This document shows, in pieces, positions 25,994 through 35,793 of a stretch of 64,000 nt of DNA. Made by a program: the position numbers and the translations under genes. The notes beneath the pieces were generated by a model that was not told the origin of the DNA, ran no database searches, and was given only the letters and a program-made list of their open reading frames with translations. How positions within the stretch are numbered: position 1 is the first letter of the stretch; each line of letters opens with the position of its first letter. Source of the stretch: Chryseobacterium sediminis (lineage in GTDB: Bacteria > Bacteroidota > Bacteroidia > Flavobacteriales > Weeksellaceae); assembly GCF_008386505.1 (NCBI RefSeq), contig NZ_VUNZ01000001.1, positions 372,001 through 436,000 of the forward strand, read 5' to 3'.

Positions 25994-27278
25994 ATGGATA
26001 ACAATATAAACGAAGAACTGAAAACAGTTGAAAAGACTGGCGATACCTTACTGGTACTCCATCATGAAACGGGTACTGTTGGTCTTGTTAAGGGATTGGG
26101 TGATAATGGGGAGGTAAATAGAATAAGTCCTGAAGATCTGAGCCGTGATGAAATGCTTAGTATTGAGCGTAATGAGAATTCTTTTACTGAGTTTTATTCA
26201 ACGTTTTATCACCAGCTGAAGGAACCTTCGGAGTTTTCTTTCTTTAAAGTGACGGAATATGAAGCAAAGCAGACAGCTTTAAAATTACAGAAGTTTATGG
26301 ATGAGTCTCCGAATGATGTGAAACAGGAATTAAAGAAATATGAGATCTCCATTGATATGGTGGAAGCGCATAGAAAGGCTGGAGACGGGAAGACAGCAGG
26401 TAATGGAGAGGATGCTGGAAATAGGTATGTATATACGGCTGAGCGGATGGACTGGAAGATGATGGAGAAGCTGGGCTTGAATAAGGAAAGACTGGAAGAG
26501 CTGGGGGCTTTGGAACCGATGCTGAAAGGATATAAAACCCCGATGCAGGTTCCGGTACGTATTGAACTGGACAATATCGGGTACGATTGAAGCTAGGCTT
26601 TCTCTTCAGGCTAATGATTTTGGAGAAGTGGAACTCAGGTTTCATTCGGTAAGGAGAACGCCTGATTTTTCTAAGCCTTTCTTTGGACATGTATTTTCAG
26701 AAGAAGATAGAAGGAATCTGATGGTAAGTGGGAATATGGGAAGGGTTGTGGATCTGGTTCACGGGATTACAGGAGAAACAGTGCCTTCTCTTATCAGCAG
26801 GGACAGGCTGACCAATGAGCTGGTGCAGGTGAGGGCTGAGTGGGTGAGAATTCCGCTGGTGATCAAAGGAGTGACCTTGGATGAGAGTCAGAGAAAGGTC
26901 TTAAGGGAAGGAAAACCGCTGTATATTGAAAATATGTTTTCAGCTCGGGGGACCCTGTTTAATGCAGCGGTTCAGTATAATGCAGATAAAAGATATGTGG
27001 AGTTTTTGCTGAGGATGGGAGTTACGGATTTAAGGGAAGTTCCCAGAGTGTTTAGGGGAAAAGAATTAAAGAAATGGCAGGTGGAGAAATTAAAGGCTGG
27101 GGAGGTGGTGTATGTGGATGGGTTGGTGGATAGGAAGGGGAAGGGGTATCAGGGGTATCAGGGGTATTTGAGGTTTGATAAGAGAATAGGGAAGTTTGAG
27201 TTTTCGTTTAAAAATACTTGGAAGGAGGAGAAGAAAGAAGAGAAGGGGAATGTTAGAAATAGAGGGAGGGGGATATGA
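25994..27278 (+). pseudogene. Second DUF4099/DUF3945 gene, frameshifted
   Basis: The first frame (25994-26590) and the second (26562-27278) together make one DUF4099/DUF3945 protein of about 427 residues, homologous to the intact one at 10817. Shared segments include DTLLVL, FYSTFYHQLKEPSEFSFFKV, MDWKMMEKLGLNKERLEELG, GNMGRVVDLV and ADKRYVEF. The break is at about 26580. Deleting one base (atcgggtacg to atcgggacg) joins the frames as ELDNIGTIEARLSLQ. The second half is unusually G-rich, with heavy use of agg/ggg/gag codons, and has a short in-frame tandem duplication (KGYQGYQGYLRF). It lacks the Lys-rich tail and the neighbouring HTH and topB genes, so it looks like a leftover from another element. 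Confidence 0.82.
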
Positions 27279-27300
27279 AAGCCTTCTGTGGGAAGGCTTT
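27278..27300 (+). terminator. Intrinsic terminator after the DUF3945 pseudogene
   Basis: A 9-bp stem (aaagccttc / gaaggcttt) with a 5-nt loop and a T-rich tail (ttgctttt). The stem starts at the final base of the stop codon. On the other strand it lies beyond the T9SS gene's 3' end. Confidence 0.75.
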
Positions 27301-27471
27301 TGCTTTTGGGGTAAAGCAAGTGTTTAGGGGGTTACAGTTTAATCTTTTATATTTCACTGCCTTTTAGGGAGTTGTTAATTTTAAATAAGGATACTTTTTT
27401 CTGATCTTTTTCATACTCTTAAAGTTAAAGAGTATAATAATTGTATCCTAACAAAGTTAGAAACTTCAATA

Positions 27472-29022
27472 TTACTTCTTTATCAATTTCTGAACAGAAA
27501 TTTTATTTCCTGAATTGATTTGTGACCAATACACTCCTTGCTTTGAGATTGGCAGTTGCAGCTGTTCCGGAGTCTGAGAGCATCTGAAATTTTCTTTTCC
27601 ATAAATAAGTTTACCCGAATAATCAAAGATACCAATGCTTACTTTGGTCTCTTTTTCACATTTTATATTAATATTGTCTGAAAAAACTGTCGGGAAAATC
27701 TTGAAGTTATCCGCTTTTTTAGGCTCAACAATTCCTAAGTTATTGTATGTGTATTGTGCAAGTGCAAATTTGCTGTTGCTGGGAAAATCTGAAGAAGAAG
27801 CCAATCCTGCAAGAATTATTTTTGAATCAAAAACCAACGATGAATACGGAATATCCTGAAATCCTGAAAAATCTGTAATTACAACACCGGAATTTCCGAA
27901 TTGTGTATCTAAAATCCCAGATAGATTAAATTTCATCATCGCAAAATTTTCATTACCATTGGTCGCCGAGTACGTAGAACCAACTGCGATAATATTATTT
28001 AAAGAATCTAATTTCATATTTCTCAGCTGACCTCCGATACTTGGAAGAAGTGTCTGTACAACACCGTTCGTTCCGAAAGAATTTTCAAAAGAACCATCCA
28101 CATTGAATTTTATTATCGTAAAGTTAGATGAAACATTGTTATTGCTTGATGAGAATGATTCTCCGCCCAATAAAATACTTCCGTCACTTAAAATAATATT
28201 GGTATTTGACAGTGAGCTACCTATATTCGTAACATTAAAATATCTGTATCCTACGGAGGCAAATGAAGTATCCAAAGTTCCGTTTGGTAACAATCTTAAT
28301 ATAAACATTCTACCTTGGTTGGAGCCTGTCGTCAGCAAAAGATAGCCTGAACAAACGATTGTTCCATTGTGAGCAATATTTACAGCATTTAAATAATGGC
28401 GGTGATTAACAGGTGCAATAGTGAATAGTCCGGTATTATTAAACGTAGTATCAAATTGACCGTTCTGTAATAAACGCAAAACGTAACCTTCTGTCAATGC
28501 ATTCGTGCCTCTTTTGTTACCGACCACAATTATTTTTCCGTCAGATTGCAGTTCACCGTTAAAGACATTGTCATCTGACTGAGCGCCAAAATTGATTTCC
28601 AGGATACCATTTGTACCGAAATTTGTAACATAATTTCCATTTTCATCAACTTTACAGACGATGATGTTAAAATAGCCGTCGGCGGCAAGCTTAGTTCCGA
28701 GAATGATCATCTCGTTGTTGCTTGTCTTTAATATTTTTTCAATTGATTTAAACGGAAGCTGTTTGATTCCGTTGCTCTGAAAAGAAGTGTCAAAAGAACC
28801 GTCAGAATTGTGTCTCACAAGATAAGCGTTGGTATTGTCAGTACCTCCAACCAGTATTTTACTGTTGCTCACAGCAATCATCGACCCTATTTTCTCAAGA
28901 TTTGAATTTGCATTGATGTCATAAACCATTTTTCCATTGATTCCAAAATTATTATCAAGTACCTGAGCAAAAATGAGGCGTACAGATGATAACAAAACAA
29001 TAAAGATCGCTTGATATTTCAT
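27472..29022 (-). CDS. Secreted delta-60-repeat protein with T9SS sorting domain
   Basis: A 516-residue exported protein with a signal peptide (MKYQAIFIVLLSSVRLIFAQ). It has about seven repeats of the delta-60 beta-propeller type (NSDGSFDTSFQSNGI, NGTLDTSFASVGYRYF, NLSGILDTQFGNSGVVITDF) and a C-terminal sorting domain (FKIFPTVFSDNINIKCEKET ... VQKLIKK). Type IX secretion to the surface is expected. The start at 29022 is chosen because it begins the signal peptide; the longer frame to 29178 would overlap the upstream gene and bury the signal. It is a lone gene between the DUF3945 pseudogene and the defence island. Confidence 0.85.
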   Translation of the reverse strand: MKYQAIFIVLLSSVRLIFAQVLDNNFGINGKMVYDINANSNLEKIGSMIAVSNSKILVGGTDNTNAYLVRHNSDGSFDTSFQSNGIKQLPFKSIEKILKTSNNEMIILGTKLAADGYFNIIVCKVDENGNYVTNFGTNGILEINFGAQSDDNVFNGELQSDGKIIVVGNKRGTNALTEGYVLRLLQNGQFDTTFNNTGLFTIAPVNHRHYLNAVNIAHNGTIVCSGYLLLTTGSNQGRMFILRLLPNGTLDTSFASVGYRYFNVTNIGSSLSNTNIILSDGSILLGGESFSSSNNNVSSNFTIIKFNVDGSFENSFGTNGVVQTLLPSIGGQLRNMKLDSLNNIIAVGSTYSATNGNENFAMMKFNLSGILDTQFGNSGVVITDFSGFQDIPYSSLVFDSKIILAGLASSSDFPSNSKFALAQYTYNNLGIVEPKKADNFKIFPTVFSDNINIKCEKETKVSIGIFDYSGKLIYGKENFRCSQTPEQLQLPISKQGVYWSQINSGNKISVQKLIKK

Positions 29023-29155
29023 GATTATTAATTTAACTGATTTCTGATATTTGACGATGGAGTCAGCGGCTTTATCCTGAAATTCAGCAGAATTTAACCA
29101 CGCAAATATAGGTAAAAACTTCAATGAAAGAACATGAATCCCACTTTTTAGAATG

Positions 29156-29461
29156 CTACCACTTCTTTTCCGTAACAATCTTTTTGAGTAAATTTATAGG
29201 ATTATTATCATTTTTATTTTGATCTACATAAATTTTTATCTCTTGTTCATTTTCTTGTTGAGGTAATAGTGTCTTTGCTACTTTTTTCCCATACTGTATT
29301 TTTTGCCAGTATCCCATGGGTGGCAATGGAATATCAAATTTTATACAGATTTTTCTTAATCCGTTATCAGACAAATTAAACTCTTTAGGTATTGTAGTTA
29401 GAGGTGTAGTCAATACTTTATCATAAAGTTCTGTACGTTTAAGTTTAACGAAATTATTCAT
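29156..29461 (-). pseudogene. Truncated N-terminal fragment of a GYW-motif HTH protein
   Basis: A 101-residue reading frame that matches only the N-terminus of a longer DNA-binding family. It has TELYDKVLTTPLTTIPKEFN, an HTH helix, and the diagnostic PPMGYWQKIQYGKKV. Family members normally continue for another 200 residues or more. Here the frame ends just before the T9SS gene's upstream region, with no trace of the remainder, so the 3' part was probably lost at a recombination joint. It starts 41 bp after the end of the defence operon on the same strand, and could still be translated as a small DNA-binding peptide. Confidence 0.6.
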
Positions 29462-29502
29462 AATAATACCTAAATAGGTTATATTAATTTTGAAGGTTAT
29501 TA

Positions 29503-30780
29503 TTACTCAGGAAATTCATCAACATTTTTAACCTGTTCTTTGTACTCTGTAAACCAACCAAGTTCTTGAATGTTTGATTTTATTATTACTTCATCTTCTA
29601 TATCAAATCTTCCATAGTTTTTGTGCATCTGAAAGGTAAAGTAAGGATCTGAGCTCACCCCAATAAGTATAAAAGTTTGATGTTTGTATTGATAATGAAA
29701 TGCAAATGTTTCAAAAATTAAATCAAACATTCTTAGTAAGGAATCTTCACCCCATTGTGGGAAAAAGTTAAAAAAGACAAGAGCTAAATTACCATGTTCT
29801 GTAAAACGTCTTTTTATCATTCCTTCAGGAGCATTTTGTATATCATCAAAGAATTCTTCAAAGTTGATACCTACAGCTCTGCGTTTTAACCTATTTAAAG
29901 AAAGTAATTCCTTAGCTATTTCCTCCATCAATGGTTCTTCACGATTTAGAATCTCATTCATCACCAGATTATCAACAAAATAACTTGCGGAATCTGCAAA
30001 CTCTTTTCGTATAGCATTGGGTGAGTTTTTAAATATTTCCCAGGCACCTTCTATATCAATAACCATATAATTCTTCTCACTGTTATCTGTAATGGCCTTT
30101 GGAAAACTGCGGGCATTTGTGAAAAAATATGCAAGTAAATCTTTCTCGGTACCAATTATCTTAATGGAATCTTTAATATTTTCATCAAGGTATCTTAAGT
30201 CGTTCTCATTCAGGTTTTTTGGTGAATTTGATGAAATGACTTGAACAACTTTGTTTTTAAAGAGTAGCTCTCTCTTTTCCAAATAATCAATAAAATCTGG
30301 AACTGTATTTAGTTCTTCAGCAATGGTCTGAAATGTTTCTTTGTCAAATATTGTTATAAAATCTGAATGATTTTGTGTTCTTGTAATGTCATAAAAATTA
30401 AGTCCTTCTCCGAGGTTAATTATTATTTTAAAAATTTTTGTAATCTGATTTTTAGGGAATTCTTCAATATCTCTGTCAGGATGTTTTATCTCTACTTTAT
30501 CTTTTTTAAATAGAGTTTTGTAAGCTCCATTTAATTGTCTTATTGCTTTTTCAATTGTATTATTGAAATAACGAAGGTGATTTCCTTTAAATTCATAGTT
30601 CTTTACGGAAAATATAATGCATATGTCGTTAAAAATAATGAGTAAGTCACAGATTTCTTTTTTGTCTCCATTTTCAAATTTGGGTCCTGGATAACACCAA
30701 TATTTGAAAAATGATTTGTAAGCGATCTCATTTACAAAATTTTCTCCTTCGTCTCCTTTTATTTTGCTATCAACTGCCAT
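29503..30780 (-). CDS. PD-(D/E)XK-like putative nuclease, last gene of a six-gene operon
   Basis: A 425-residue protein of unknown family. The N-terminal 65 residues look like a NERD/restriction-type nuclease core: GDEGENFVNEIAY (helix with Glu), then CDLLIIF (Asp45) and IIFSVKN (Lys60). The usual Glu before x-Lys is Ser58, so the catalytic set is atypical. The remaining 360 residues are mixed alpha/beta with no motif I recognise. The start codon overlaps the stop of the upstream gene by one base, so the two are translationally coupled. Its place with a helicase and other nuclease-like proteins suggests a role in nucleic-acid defence. Confidence 0.7.
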   Translation of the reverse strand: MAVDSKIKGDEGENFVNEIAYKSFFKYWCYPGPKFENGDKKEICDLLIIFNDICIIFSVKNYEFKGNHLRYFNNTIEKAIRQLNGAYKTLFKKDKVEIKHPDRDIEEFPKNQITKIFKIIINLGEGLNFYDITRTQNHSDFITIFDKETFQTIAEELNTVPDFIDYLEKRELLFKNKVVQVISSNSPKNLNENDLRYLDENIKDSIKIIGTEKDLLAYFFTNARSFPKAITDNSEKNYMVIDIEGAWEIFKNSPNAIRKEFADSASYFVDNLVMNEILNREEPLMEEIAKELLSLNRLKRRAVGINFEEFFDDIQNAPEGMIKRRFTEHGNLALVFFNFFPQWGEDSLLRMFDLIFETFAFHYQYKHQTFILIGVSSDPYFTFQMHKNYGRFDIEDEVIIKSNIQELGWFTEYKEQVKNVDEFPE

Positions 30781-31439
30781 TATTTAACGTTATTTTGTTT
30801 TTCAATATATAAACTCCAGAACAAATCTATTTCTTCTTTGATTTCCTTAAGTTTTTCTATTGAATATTCGATTGATCTTGTAACCGAAATTTTATCACCC
30901 TTCCAATCTGTTGCAGTTTCTCTTTTTGTAATCATTTGTGCAAGATTAAAACGATAATCTTTCAGATTCTCAACAACTTTATTAATATCATTTGTAATTG
31001 TAGTGGTATAATCTTGCGTGAAACTTTTTAAAGTCAATGTATTTTCTATAGACATTTCAAAATCCGGTAAAATTGTATTTAAAAACAGCTCTATTTTATC
31101 AATTATTTCATAACCTGCTTTAACTTTTTTTCCTTCAAAGATTTCACGGATATAACTATCTGAAATTCCTATTTTTTTGCTATACACAACAGATTCTCTG
31201 TATCCTACAATTTTTGATAAAGCTTCCTTAACTCTAGCTGTTTTATTTATTCTGTCCTGCTGTATCGCTTCGTATATCCTGTTAATCTCATCTTCAGACG
31301 GAGTTGAGTGCATATATTCATCCCATTTTTCGACTGGTATAGATACTCTATAAGCTAATAATTGTCTGGCATTGATTTGTCTCTTAATATCTGTCCATCT
31401 GGTTTTAATTTGTTTAGGGGTAAGAGGTTCTGAGTTCAT
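30780..31439 (-). CDS. Unknown helical protein with an HTH-like middle
   Basis: A 219-residue hydrophilic protein of no family I recognise. Residues 1-60 are basic and helical (LTPKQIKTRWTDIKRQINAR). The middle (about 80-120) reads like a helix-turn-helix (VVYSKKIGISDSYIREIFEG). The C-terminal third is a predicted coiled helix (SIEYSIEKLKEIKEEIDLFW). It is fifth in the operon and is coupled to the nuclease-like gene downstream. Possible jobs are DNA binding or an adaptor for the nuclease. Neither is shown by the sequence. Confidence 0.6.
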   Translation of the reverse strand: MNSEPLTPKQIKTRWTDIKRQINARQLLAYRVSIPVEKWDEYMHSTPSEDEINRIYEAIQQDRINKTARVKEALSKIVGYRESVVYSKKIGISDSYIREIFEGKKVKAGYEIIDKIELFLNTILPDFEMSIENTLTLKSFTQDYTTTITNDINKVVENLKDYRFNLAQMITKRETATDWKGDKISVTRSIEYSIEKLKEIKEEIDLFWSLYIEKQNNVK

Positions 31440-31474
31440 ATTTTTTAAGTTAGTGTAGAGTTGTAATTATAGTA

Positions 31475-34474
31475 TTAGCTTTTGGTAATTTCATATTTTA
31501 AAAAATTGGCAAGCACTCCGGAAGGTGTTTTTGCATTTTTGTTAAGAATCTTGGTATTGGCGAAAACAATGAAATTATCTTTTGCTCTGGAGACTGCCAC
31601 ATTTAGCATATTAGGTTTATTGTCCCTGTCGAAAAATAGAGTGCCTTTATCTTCATCACCATATACCATTGAAAATAAAACAATAGGTCTTTCTGCTCCC
31701 TGAAGTGCATGAACAGTTCCTATTTTAAAATCATCAACGTTAAATCCTGCATTTTTTAATGTGCTTTTTAAAAGATGTTTTTGTCCTGTAAACGGGGTAA
31801 TAATGCCAACAGCCTTTTCTATCTGCCCATATTTTTTCTGAATCGAAATTCTGTTCTTTGTTAACCATTCTACAATTTCCTTTGCCTCATTTTGATTGAA
31901 TCTGCTTCCATTGTTATTTTTTGTAGATTGCCCTTCAACATGTATGCAGTACATTGGAGCAAATAGAAGATCCGATGAAGCCTTTCCTCTTAGTGGAACT
32001 AACTGACCATCATAAGCTAAAACATTACAGTAATTAATAATTTCATCATAACATCTTCTGTGTTCAGTAAGTAGAACTCCCTTTTCATGAAGATCCGTCT
32101 CTTTAAAGCCAGAAGCATTCTGAGCCATTTTCATAATACTTCCTGTAGAAGATAAAAACCCTTTTTTGTCAAATTCCTTCTCATAGATAGTATCATCATA
32201 ATCTTTAATAATCTGACATTTTTTAAGATTTCCAATATCAATTTTATTTGTAATATTCCAGACAGGCTCAATTTGTTTAACATCTCCCACAACAACAGCT
32301 TGTTTTGCCAAGGCAAAAGTTGCAATTCCCACTTCAGGTGAAACCTGTCCGGCTTCGTCAACAATAAGCAGATCAATAAAATCTAAAAGTGGAGGAGTAT
32401 CATATAAGTTTTTACCATCTTCAGCTTTTTTAAAGAATTTATAAAAGCTAAAGAATTTCGGTGCCATAAAGAAAGTACTTACAAAACATGGGGTAAGCAT
32501 AGCGTGTCTCTGCCATCTCATCATCATCGGATCTTCACCTTTTCCATCAAAATTAGATTCATAGAGACTGTTTTCTAGTTCTATGAGATATCGGGCTTCC
32601 CAGTAATGTAAGGCCAACTGAAATGCTTTATGTCGCAATGATATATCCAATTCATCATAGAAACAGTTAGCAGGAATTTTCTCATTAATCTTTGTTAACT
32701 CAAAATTCCAGTATTCTTCTTCTGAAGATGGTGGGTTACCATTTATTTGATTATCTTTTTTCCAAACTTTCCATTTTTCTACAACATCAACTATTCTTTT
32801 AGCAAGGCTTATTTTGAAGTCAATTTTATTCAAAATCTCTGCTTTTTTGAAAACAAAATCATTAGTAATTACAATCAAAGAATCTCTAAGAATGATTTTA
32901 ACCTCACTCGCTCTATTTTTTAAAGCTGATTTAAACCCTAAAAAACAAAATATTTTTCTGAAAAAAGGTTCTTCTTTAAAATATGAAATTATTTGTCGTT
33001 CAATTAAAATTAAATTCTGAATGTCAGTGATTAATACAGACTCATTTAAAATACCCTCCTTATAATAGCGATCAGAAGATGAAGATAAATATTCAGATGT
33101 AAATTCTTTTTCAGATATTAAATAATCTTTCCATAATGTACCTGCTTTTTTTAAGCTTTCTTCAATAAGAATAATCTCATTTCGAAGATTTTGTGCCGCA
33201 TTACTAAGACTAAGACTAAGAATAGGTTTATTAAAATAGGTTTTACCTTTTTCTAAGAAATATTCCTTAGCTCTGCTAATATATTCTTGATTTTCAATTT
33301 TTCCGAAGATGCCACTCCCGTTCAACTTTTTATAATTTGTTCCTTTAAGCTCTTCTTCACTTTTAAGAGTGGAAGGTAAATAAGTAGCATAACCATCAAC
33401 ATCAGGAATCCATCTGCCTTGTAATTTCCCCTCTCTTGTATTAGAACGGGAAAAGCTATCAATTATATTCGTGACAGCTTGATTGTTGGTAGAACAAGCA
33501 AGGATGATAGGAGCTTTTTTTCCTTCTAAAGCAGTTGCTACTACTTTAGTGGCCACAATACTTTGAAGTAAAGTTGTTTTACCGGTTCCTGGAGGTCCAT
33601 TTACTGCAAAAACTTTGTCATTAGTACTCAAAAGAGTATTTAAGCTTTTTCTCTGAGATATTGAGATAGGGAAATCAAATCCCATCTGTCCTAAATGAAG
33701 TTCATTAAAATTGATGTGGTCATTAACAGAAACAGGGAGCTTCTGATTGTTATTTTTTAACGTGATTAATGATTCTAAAAGAGGCGGAGTATTTTTGCCT
33801 TTAAGAATTTTTTCGTACAGTTGGATAATACCTTCAGCAGCATTAATATCTTCCTGAGGAAGTAATATCAGACCATTATACACTGTCTCATTTCCCTCTG
33901 TATGATATTCGTATAGCTTTTGATGAATAGCTTTTTCAAATACATTGACTACATTGGATACATATTCTGAATATCTGGTATAGCTTTCTCTTCCCAATGT
34001 TGTTGCATGATCAACATCTTCTACACTGCTAAAGATAAACTCATTTTTTTCATCTGCTAAAGGCTCCAGATATTTTCTCTGAAATAAAGGAAAAGTCTCT
34101 TCAGAGATGGATAACTTACCATTCCTATCAAGAACTGCAGAAAACCAAAACGGAAATTTTGGTTTTTTATCTTTGAGATGAACTAAATGTTCCGGAAGCG
34201 GTTTAAGTTTAAATGGAGCTATAAGTACAGGAGCGTACTCAATATAAATCCACTCTTCGTTTTCTTTGCTTTTTATACCTTTTTTATCATTAATCTTTTT
34301 TTCCTCAAAGTCTATTAGTGCGTTAACCTTTTCAATTTCACCAATAAATTGATTTTCGATTTTAAAATTTTCGATTTCAAAATATTCTGATTTATCAATG
34401 TCAATATCTGTATTTAAGGAATCTGATAAGTTCTTTTTCCAATAGGTCAACCATTTATGATGTTCCTGATTCAT
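31475..34474 (-). CDS. SF1 (UPF1/DNA2-like) helicase, AAA_11/AAA_12 type
   Basis: A 999-residue superfamily-1B helicase. The visible motifs are Walker A GPPGTGKTT (residues 293-301), motif Ia ACSTNNQAV (about 326-334), Walker B LLIVDEAGQVSPE (about 702-714), motif III VVGDVKQIEP (728-737), motif V GTVHALQGAERPIV and motif VI VAVSRAKDNFIVFAN near the end. A long helical insert (about 400-690) separates the first and second halves, and the first 280 residues are an accessory domain. No nuclease motif is fused to it. Small nuclease-like proteins are encoded on both sides in the operon, which suggests a multi-subunit machine that unwinds and cuts DNA or RNA. Confidence 0.88.
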   Translation of the reverse strand: MNQEHHKWLTYWKKNLSDSLNTDIDIDKSEYFEIENFKIENQFIGEIEKVNALIDFEEKKINDKKGIKSKENEEWIYIEYAPVLIAPFKLKPLPEHLVHLKDKKPKFPFWFSAVLDRNGKLSISEETFPLFQRKYLEPLADEKNEFIFSSVEDVDHATTLGRESYTRYSEYVSNVVNVFEKAIHQKLYEYHTEGNETVYNGLILLPQEDINAAEGIIQLYEKILKGKNTPPLLESLITLKNNNQKLPVSVNDHINFNELHLGQMGFDFPISISQRKSLNTLLSTNDKVFAVNGPPGTGKTTLLQSIVATKVVATALEGKKAPIILACSTNNQAVTNIIDSFSRSNTREGKLQGRWIPDVDGYATYLPSTLKSEEELKGTNYKKLNGSGIFGKIENQEYISRAKEYFLEKGKTYFNKPILSLSLSNAAQNLRNEIILIEESLKKAGTLWKDYLISEKEFTSEYLSSSSDRYYKEGILNESVLITDIQNLILIERQIISYFKEEPFFRKIFCFLGFKSALKNRASEVKIILRDSLIVITNDFVFKKAEILNKIDFKISLAKRIVDVVEKWKVWKKDNQINGNPPSSEEEYWNFELTKINEKIPANCFYDELDISLRHKAFQLALHYWEARYLIELENSLYESNFDGKGEDPMMMRWQRHAMLTPCFVSTFFMAPKFFSFYKFFKKAEDGKNLYDTPPLLDFIDLLIVDEAGQVSPEVGIATFALAKQAVVVGDVKQIEPVWNITNKIDIGNLKKCQIIKDYDDTIYEKEFDKKGFLSSTGSIMKMAQNASGFKETDLHEKGVLLTEHRRCYDEIINYCNVLAYDGQLVPLRGKASSDLLFAPMYCIHVEGQSTKNNNGSRFNQNEAKEIVEWLTKNRISIQKKYGQIEKAVGIITPFTGQKHLLKSTLKNAGFNVDDFKIGTVHALQGAERPIVLFSMVYGDEDKGTLFFDRDNKPNMLNVAVSRAKDNFIVFANTKILNKNAKTPSGVLANFLKYEITKS

Positions 34475-34495
34475 ATGTATTTGGTGATTATTAAT

Positions 34496-34960
34496 TTAAA
34501 AAGCATTCAGATATTCTTCCAAATACTTAGTTGAGTTTTTGTATTCGGTGTAATTTTCTCTGACATATTTATTTGAAATATAAACAGTTTTTCCATTTTT
34601 AGCAATTTTATGTTCTGTATTTTCTGCCAGCTTTATTGATGGAATAAACCAAAAATCAGGTGTAGATCCTAAATCATCAATCTTGCCATTGTAACATACC
34701 AATGCATATATTAAATTAGGAGCTGTGGTAAACGTTCCGGAATTTGTAATGAGCCAGTCATTACGCTTGTTGACTCCTTTAACTTCAACGATACATATTG
34801 CTCCTAAATTAGTTTTGACGATTATATCAACCCCTTTTTTATTACCTAAAGAAAGAAAAGCATCTTTACCTGTTCTACAAAGAATACTCATAATAAGATA
34901 TTCAGAGGCGAGATTGGTATTGTAATTATTATCAGCGTTTCTAACTATTTTTTTTATCAT
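34496..34960 (-). CDS. Small PD-(D/E)XK nuclease-like protein
   Basis: A 154-residue protein with a compact restriction-endonuclease-like core: Glu20 in an N-terminal helix (NLASEYLIM), Asp45 in GVDIIVK, and Glu59-x-Lys61 in IVEVKGV. The spacing is classical. The C-terminal region (FWFIPSIKLAENTEH, then KIAKNGKTVYISNKYV) is beta-rich. It is the third gene of the six-gene operon, 21 bp upstream of the helicase gene, and would be a natural nuclease partner for it. Resolvases and restriction-type nucleases share this fold, so the substrate is open. Confidence 0.75.
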   Translation of the reverse strand: MIKKIVRNADNNYNTNLASEYLIMSILCRTGKDAFLSLGNKKGVDIIVKTNLGAICIVEVKGVNKRNDWLITNSGTFTTAPNLIYALVCYNGKIDDLGSTPDFWFIPSIKLAENTEHKIAKNGKTVYISNKYVRENYTEYKNSTKYLEEYLNAF

Positions 34961-34983
34961 GTCATGAGTTGTAATTGTTTCAG

Positions 34984-35781
34984 CTATAAATACTTTTTCA
35001 CCTGTTCTTCTACAAATGAAAAATCAATCCATTTACTGAAATGCAATAAGGCAAAGTGCTGCTGTTCTGCATCCAATTCTTCTAGTTTTTCCATAAGAAT
35101 TTCTGGTTCGATTTCCCCTCTAATAATTAGTAGTAATAAGTAATATGAATAATCTACAATCTTCAGAAACTCAAAGAAATCAAGATTTTCGGAAGCACAG
35201 ATTTCGACAATTCTTTTTTTATGAGAGTGGTACAGCTTAGTTTCCCAAATTCCTTCAGCATTTTTTGCCAAAATATTTGCGTTTTCTGGTTTAATTAGTA
35301 AACTTAAATAATCGACATAGCCGGATGAAAGGTATTCATCTAATATTTTTTCAGTTACATCAGTTTGCGCAAACTCAACGTACCTTATTGCTGCTCTTTT
35401 ATCATAAGAACTTTCAGAATTAAAAAAAGTATTAAAAAAGTTAATTTTATAATCATCAGGCAATTGAGATAATTGCAGTTCTAAAACTTTTCTCAACCTT
35501 TGTGATTTTCGATAACTTATTCCAGATTCCAACAATTGGTTAAGATCTTCATACATTTTTTCATGATCATTATAGTTTGGTATTCTCTTTTCGATATTGT
35601 TATATATTGAATCACTAAACTCGGGAATATCATTTTCAATATAATCTCTAACTAATCGTTCAAAATCTACTGTATTGAAAATGGCGTGAATTAATGCGTT
35701 ATAAGGATGATCTATTTGTGATGTTGCTTCTTCTTTTTTTTCAAACAATGAGATTAAAAGTTCTTTTTGATGTTCATTCAT
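34984..35781 (-). CDS. All-helical protein, unknown
   Basis: A 265-residue acidic protein with no recognised domain. It reads as a series of amphipathic helices, perhaps HEAT-like (MYEDLNQLLESGISYRKSQR, AAIRYVEFAQTDVTEKILDE, EILMEKLEELDAEQQHFALL). There is no signal peptide or membrane segment. It is second in the operon, 12 bp after the DUF3800 gene and 23 bp before the small nuclease gene. A scaffold or sensor role is possible, but nothing in the sequence proves it. Confidence 0.6.
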   Translation of the reverse strand: MNEHQKELLISLFEKKEEATSQIDHPYNALIHAIFNTVDFERLVRDYIENDIPEFSDSIYNNIEKRIPNYNDHEKMYEDLNQLLESGISYRKSQRLRKVLELQLSQLPDDYKINFFNTFFNSESSYDKRAAIRYVEFAQTDVTEKILDEYLSSGYVDYLSLLIKPENANILAKNAEGIWETKLYHSHKKRIVEICASENLDFFEFLKIVDYSYYLLLLIIRGEIEPEILMEKLEELDAEQQHFALLHFSKWIDFSFVEEQVKKYL

Positions 35782-35793
35782 AATTACTTGTTT

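Noticed and set aside
26209..26690. Two open frames of more than 120 codons on the minus strand
   Set aside because: They are antisense to the purine-biased DUF3945 pseudogene, which depletes stop codons on the other strand; their translations are low-complexity Ser/Pro-rich.
27472..29178. Longer 568-residue version of the T9SS protein starting at 29178
   Set aside because: The extra 52 residues precede a perfect signal peptide and overlap the HTH fragment; the start at 29022 is far more likely.
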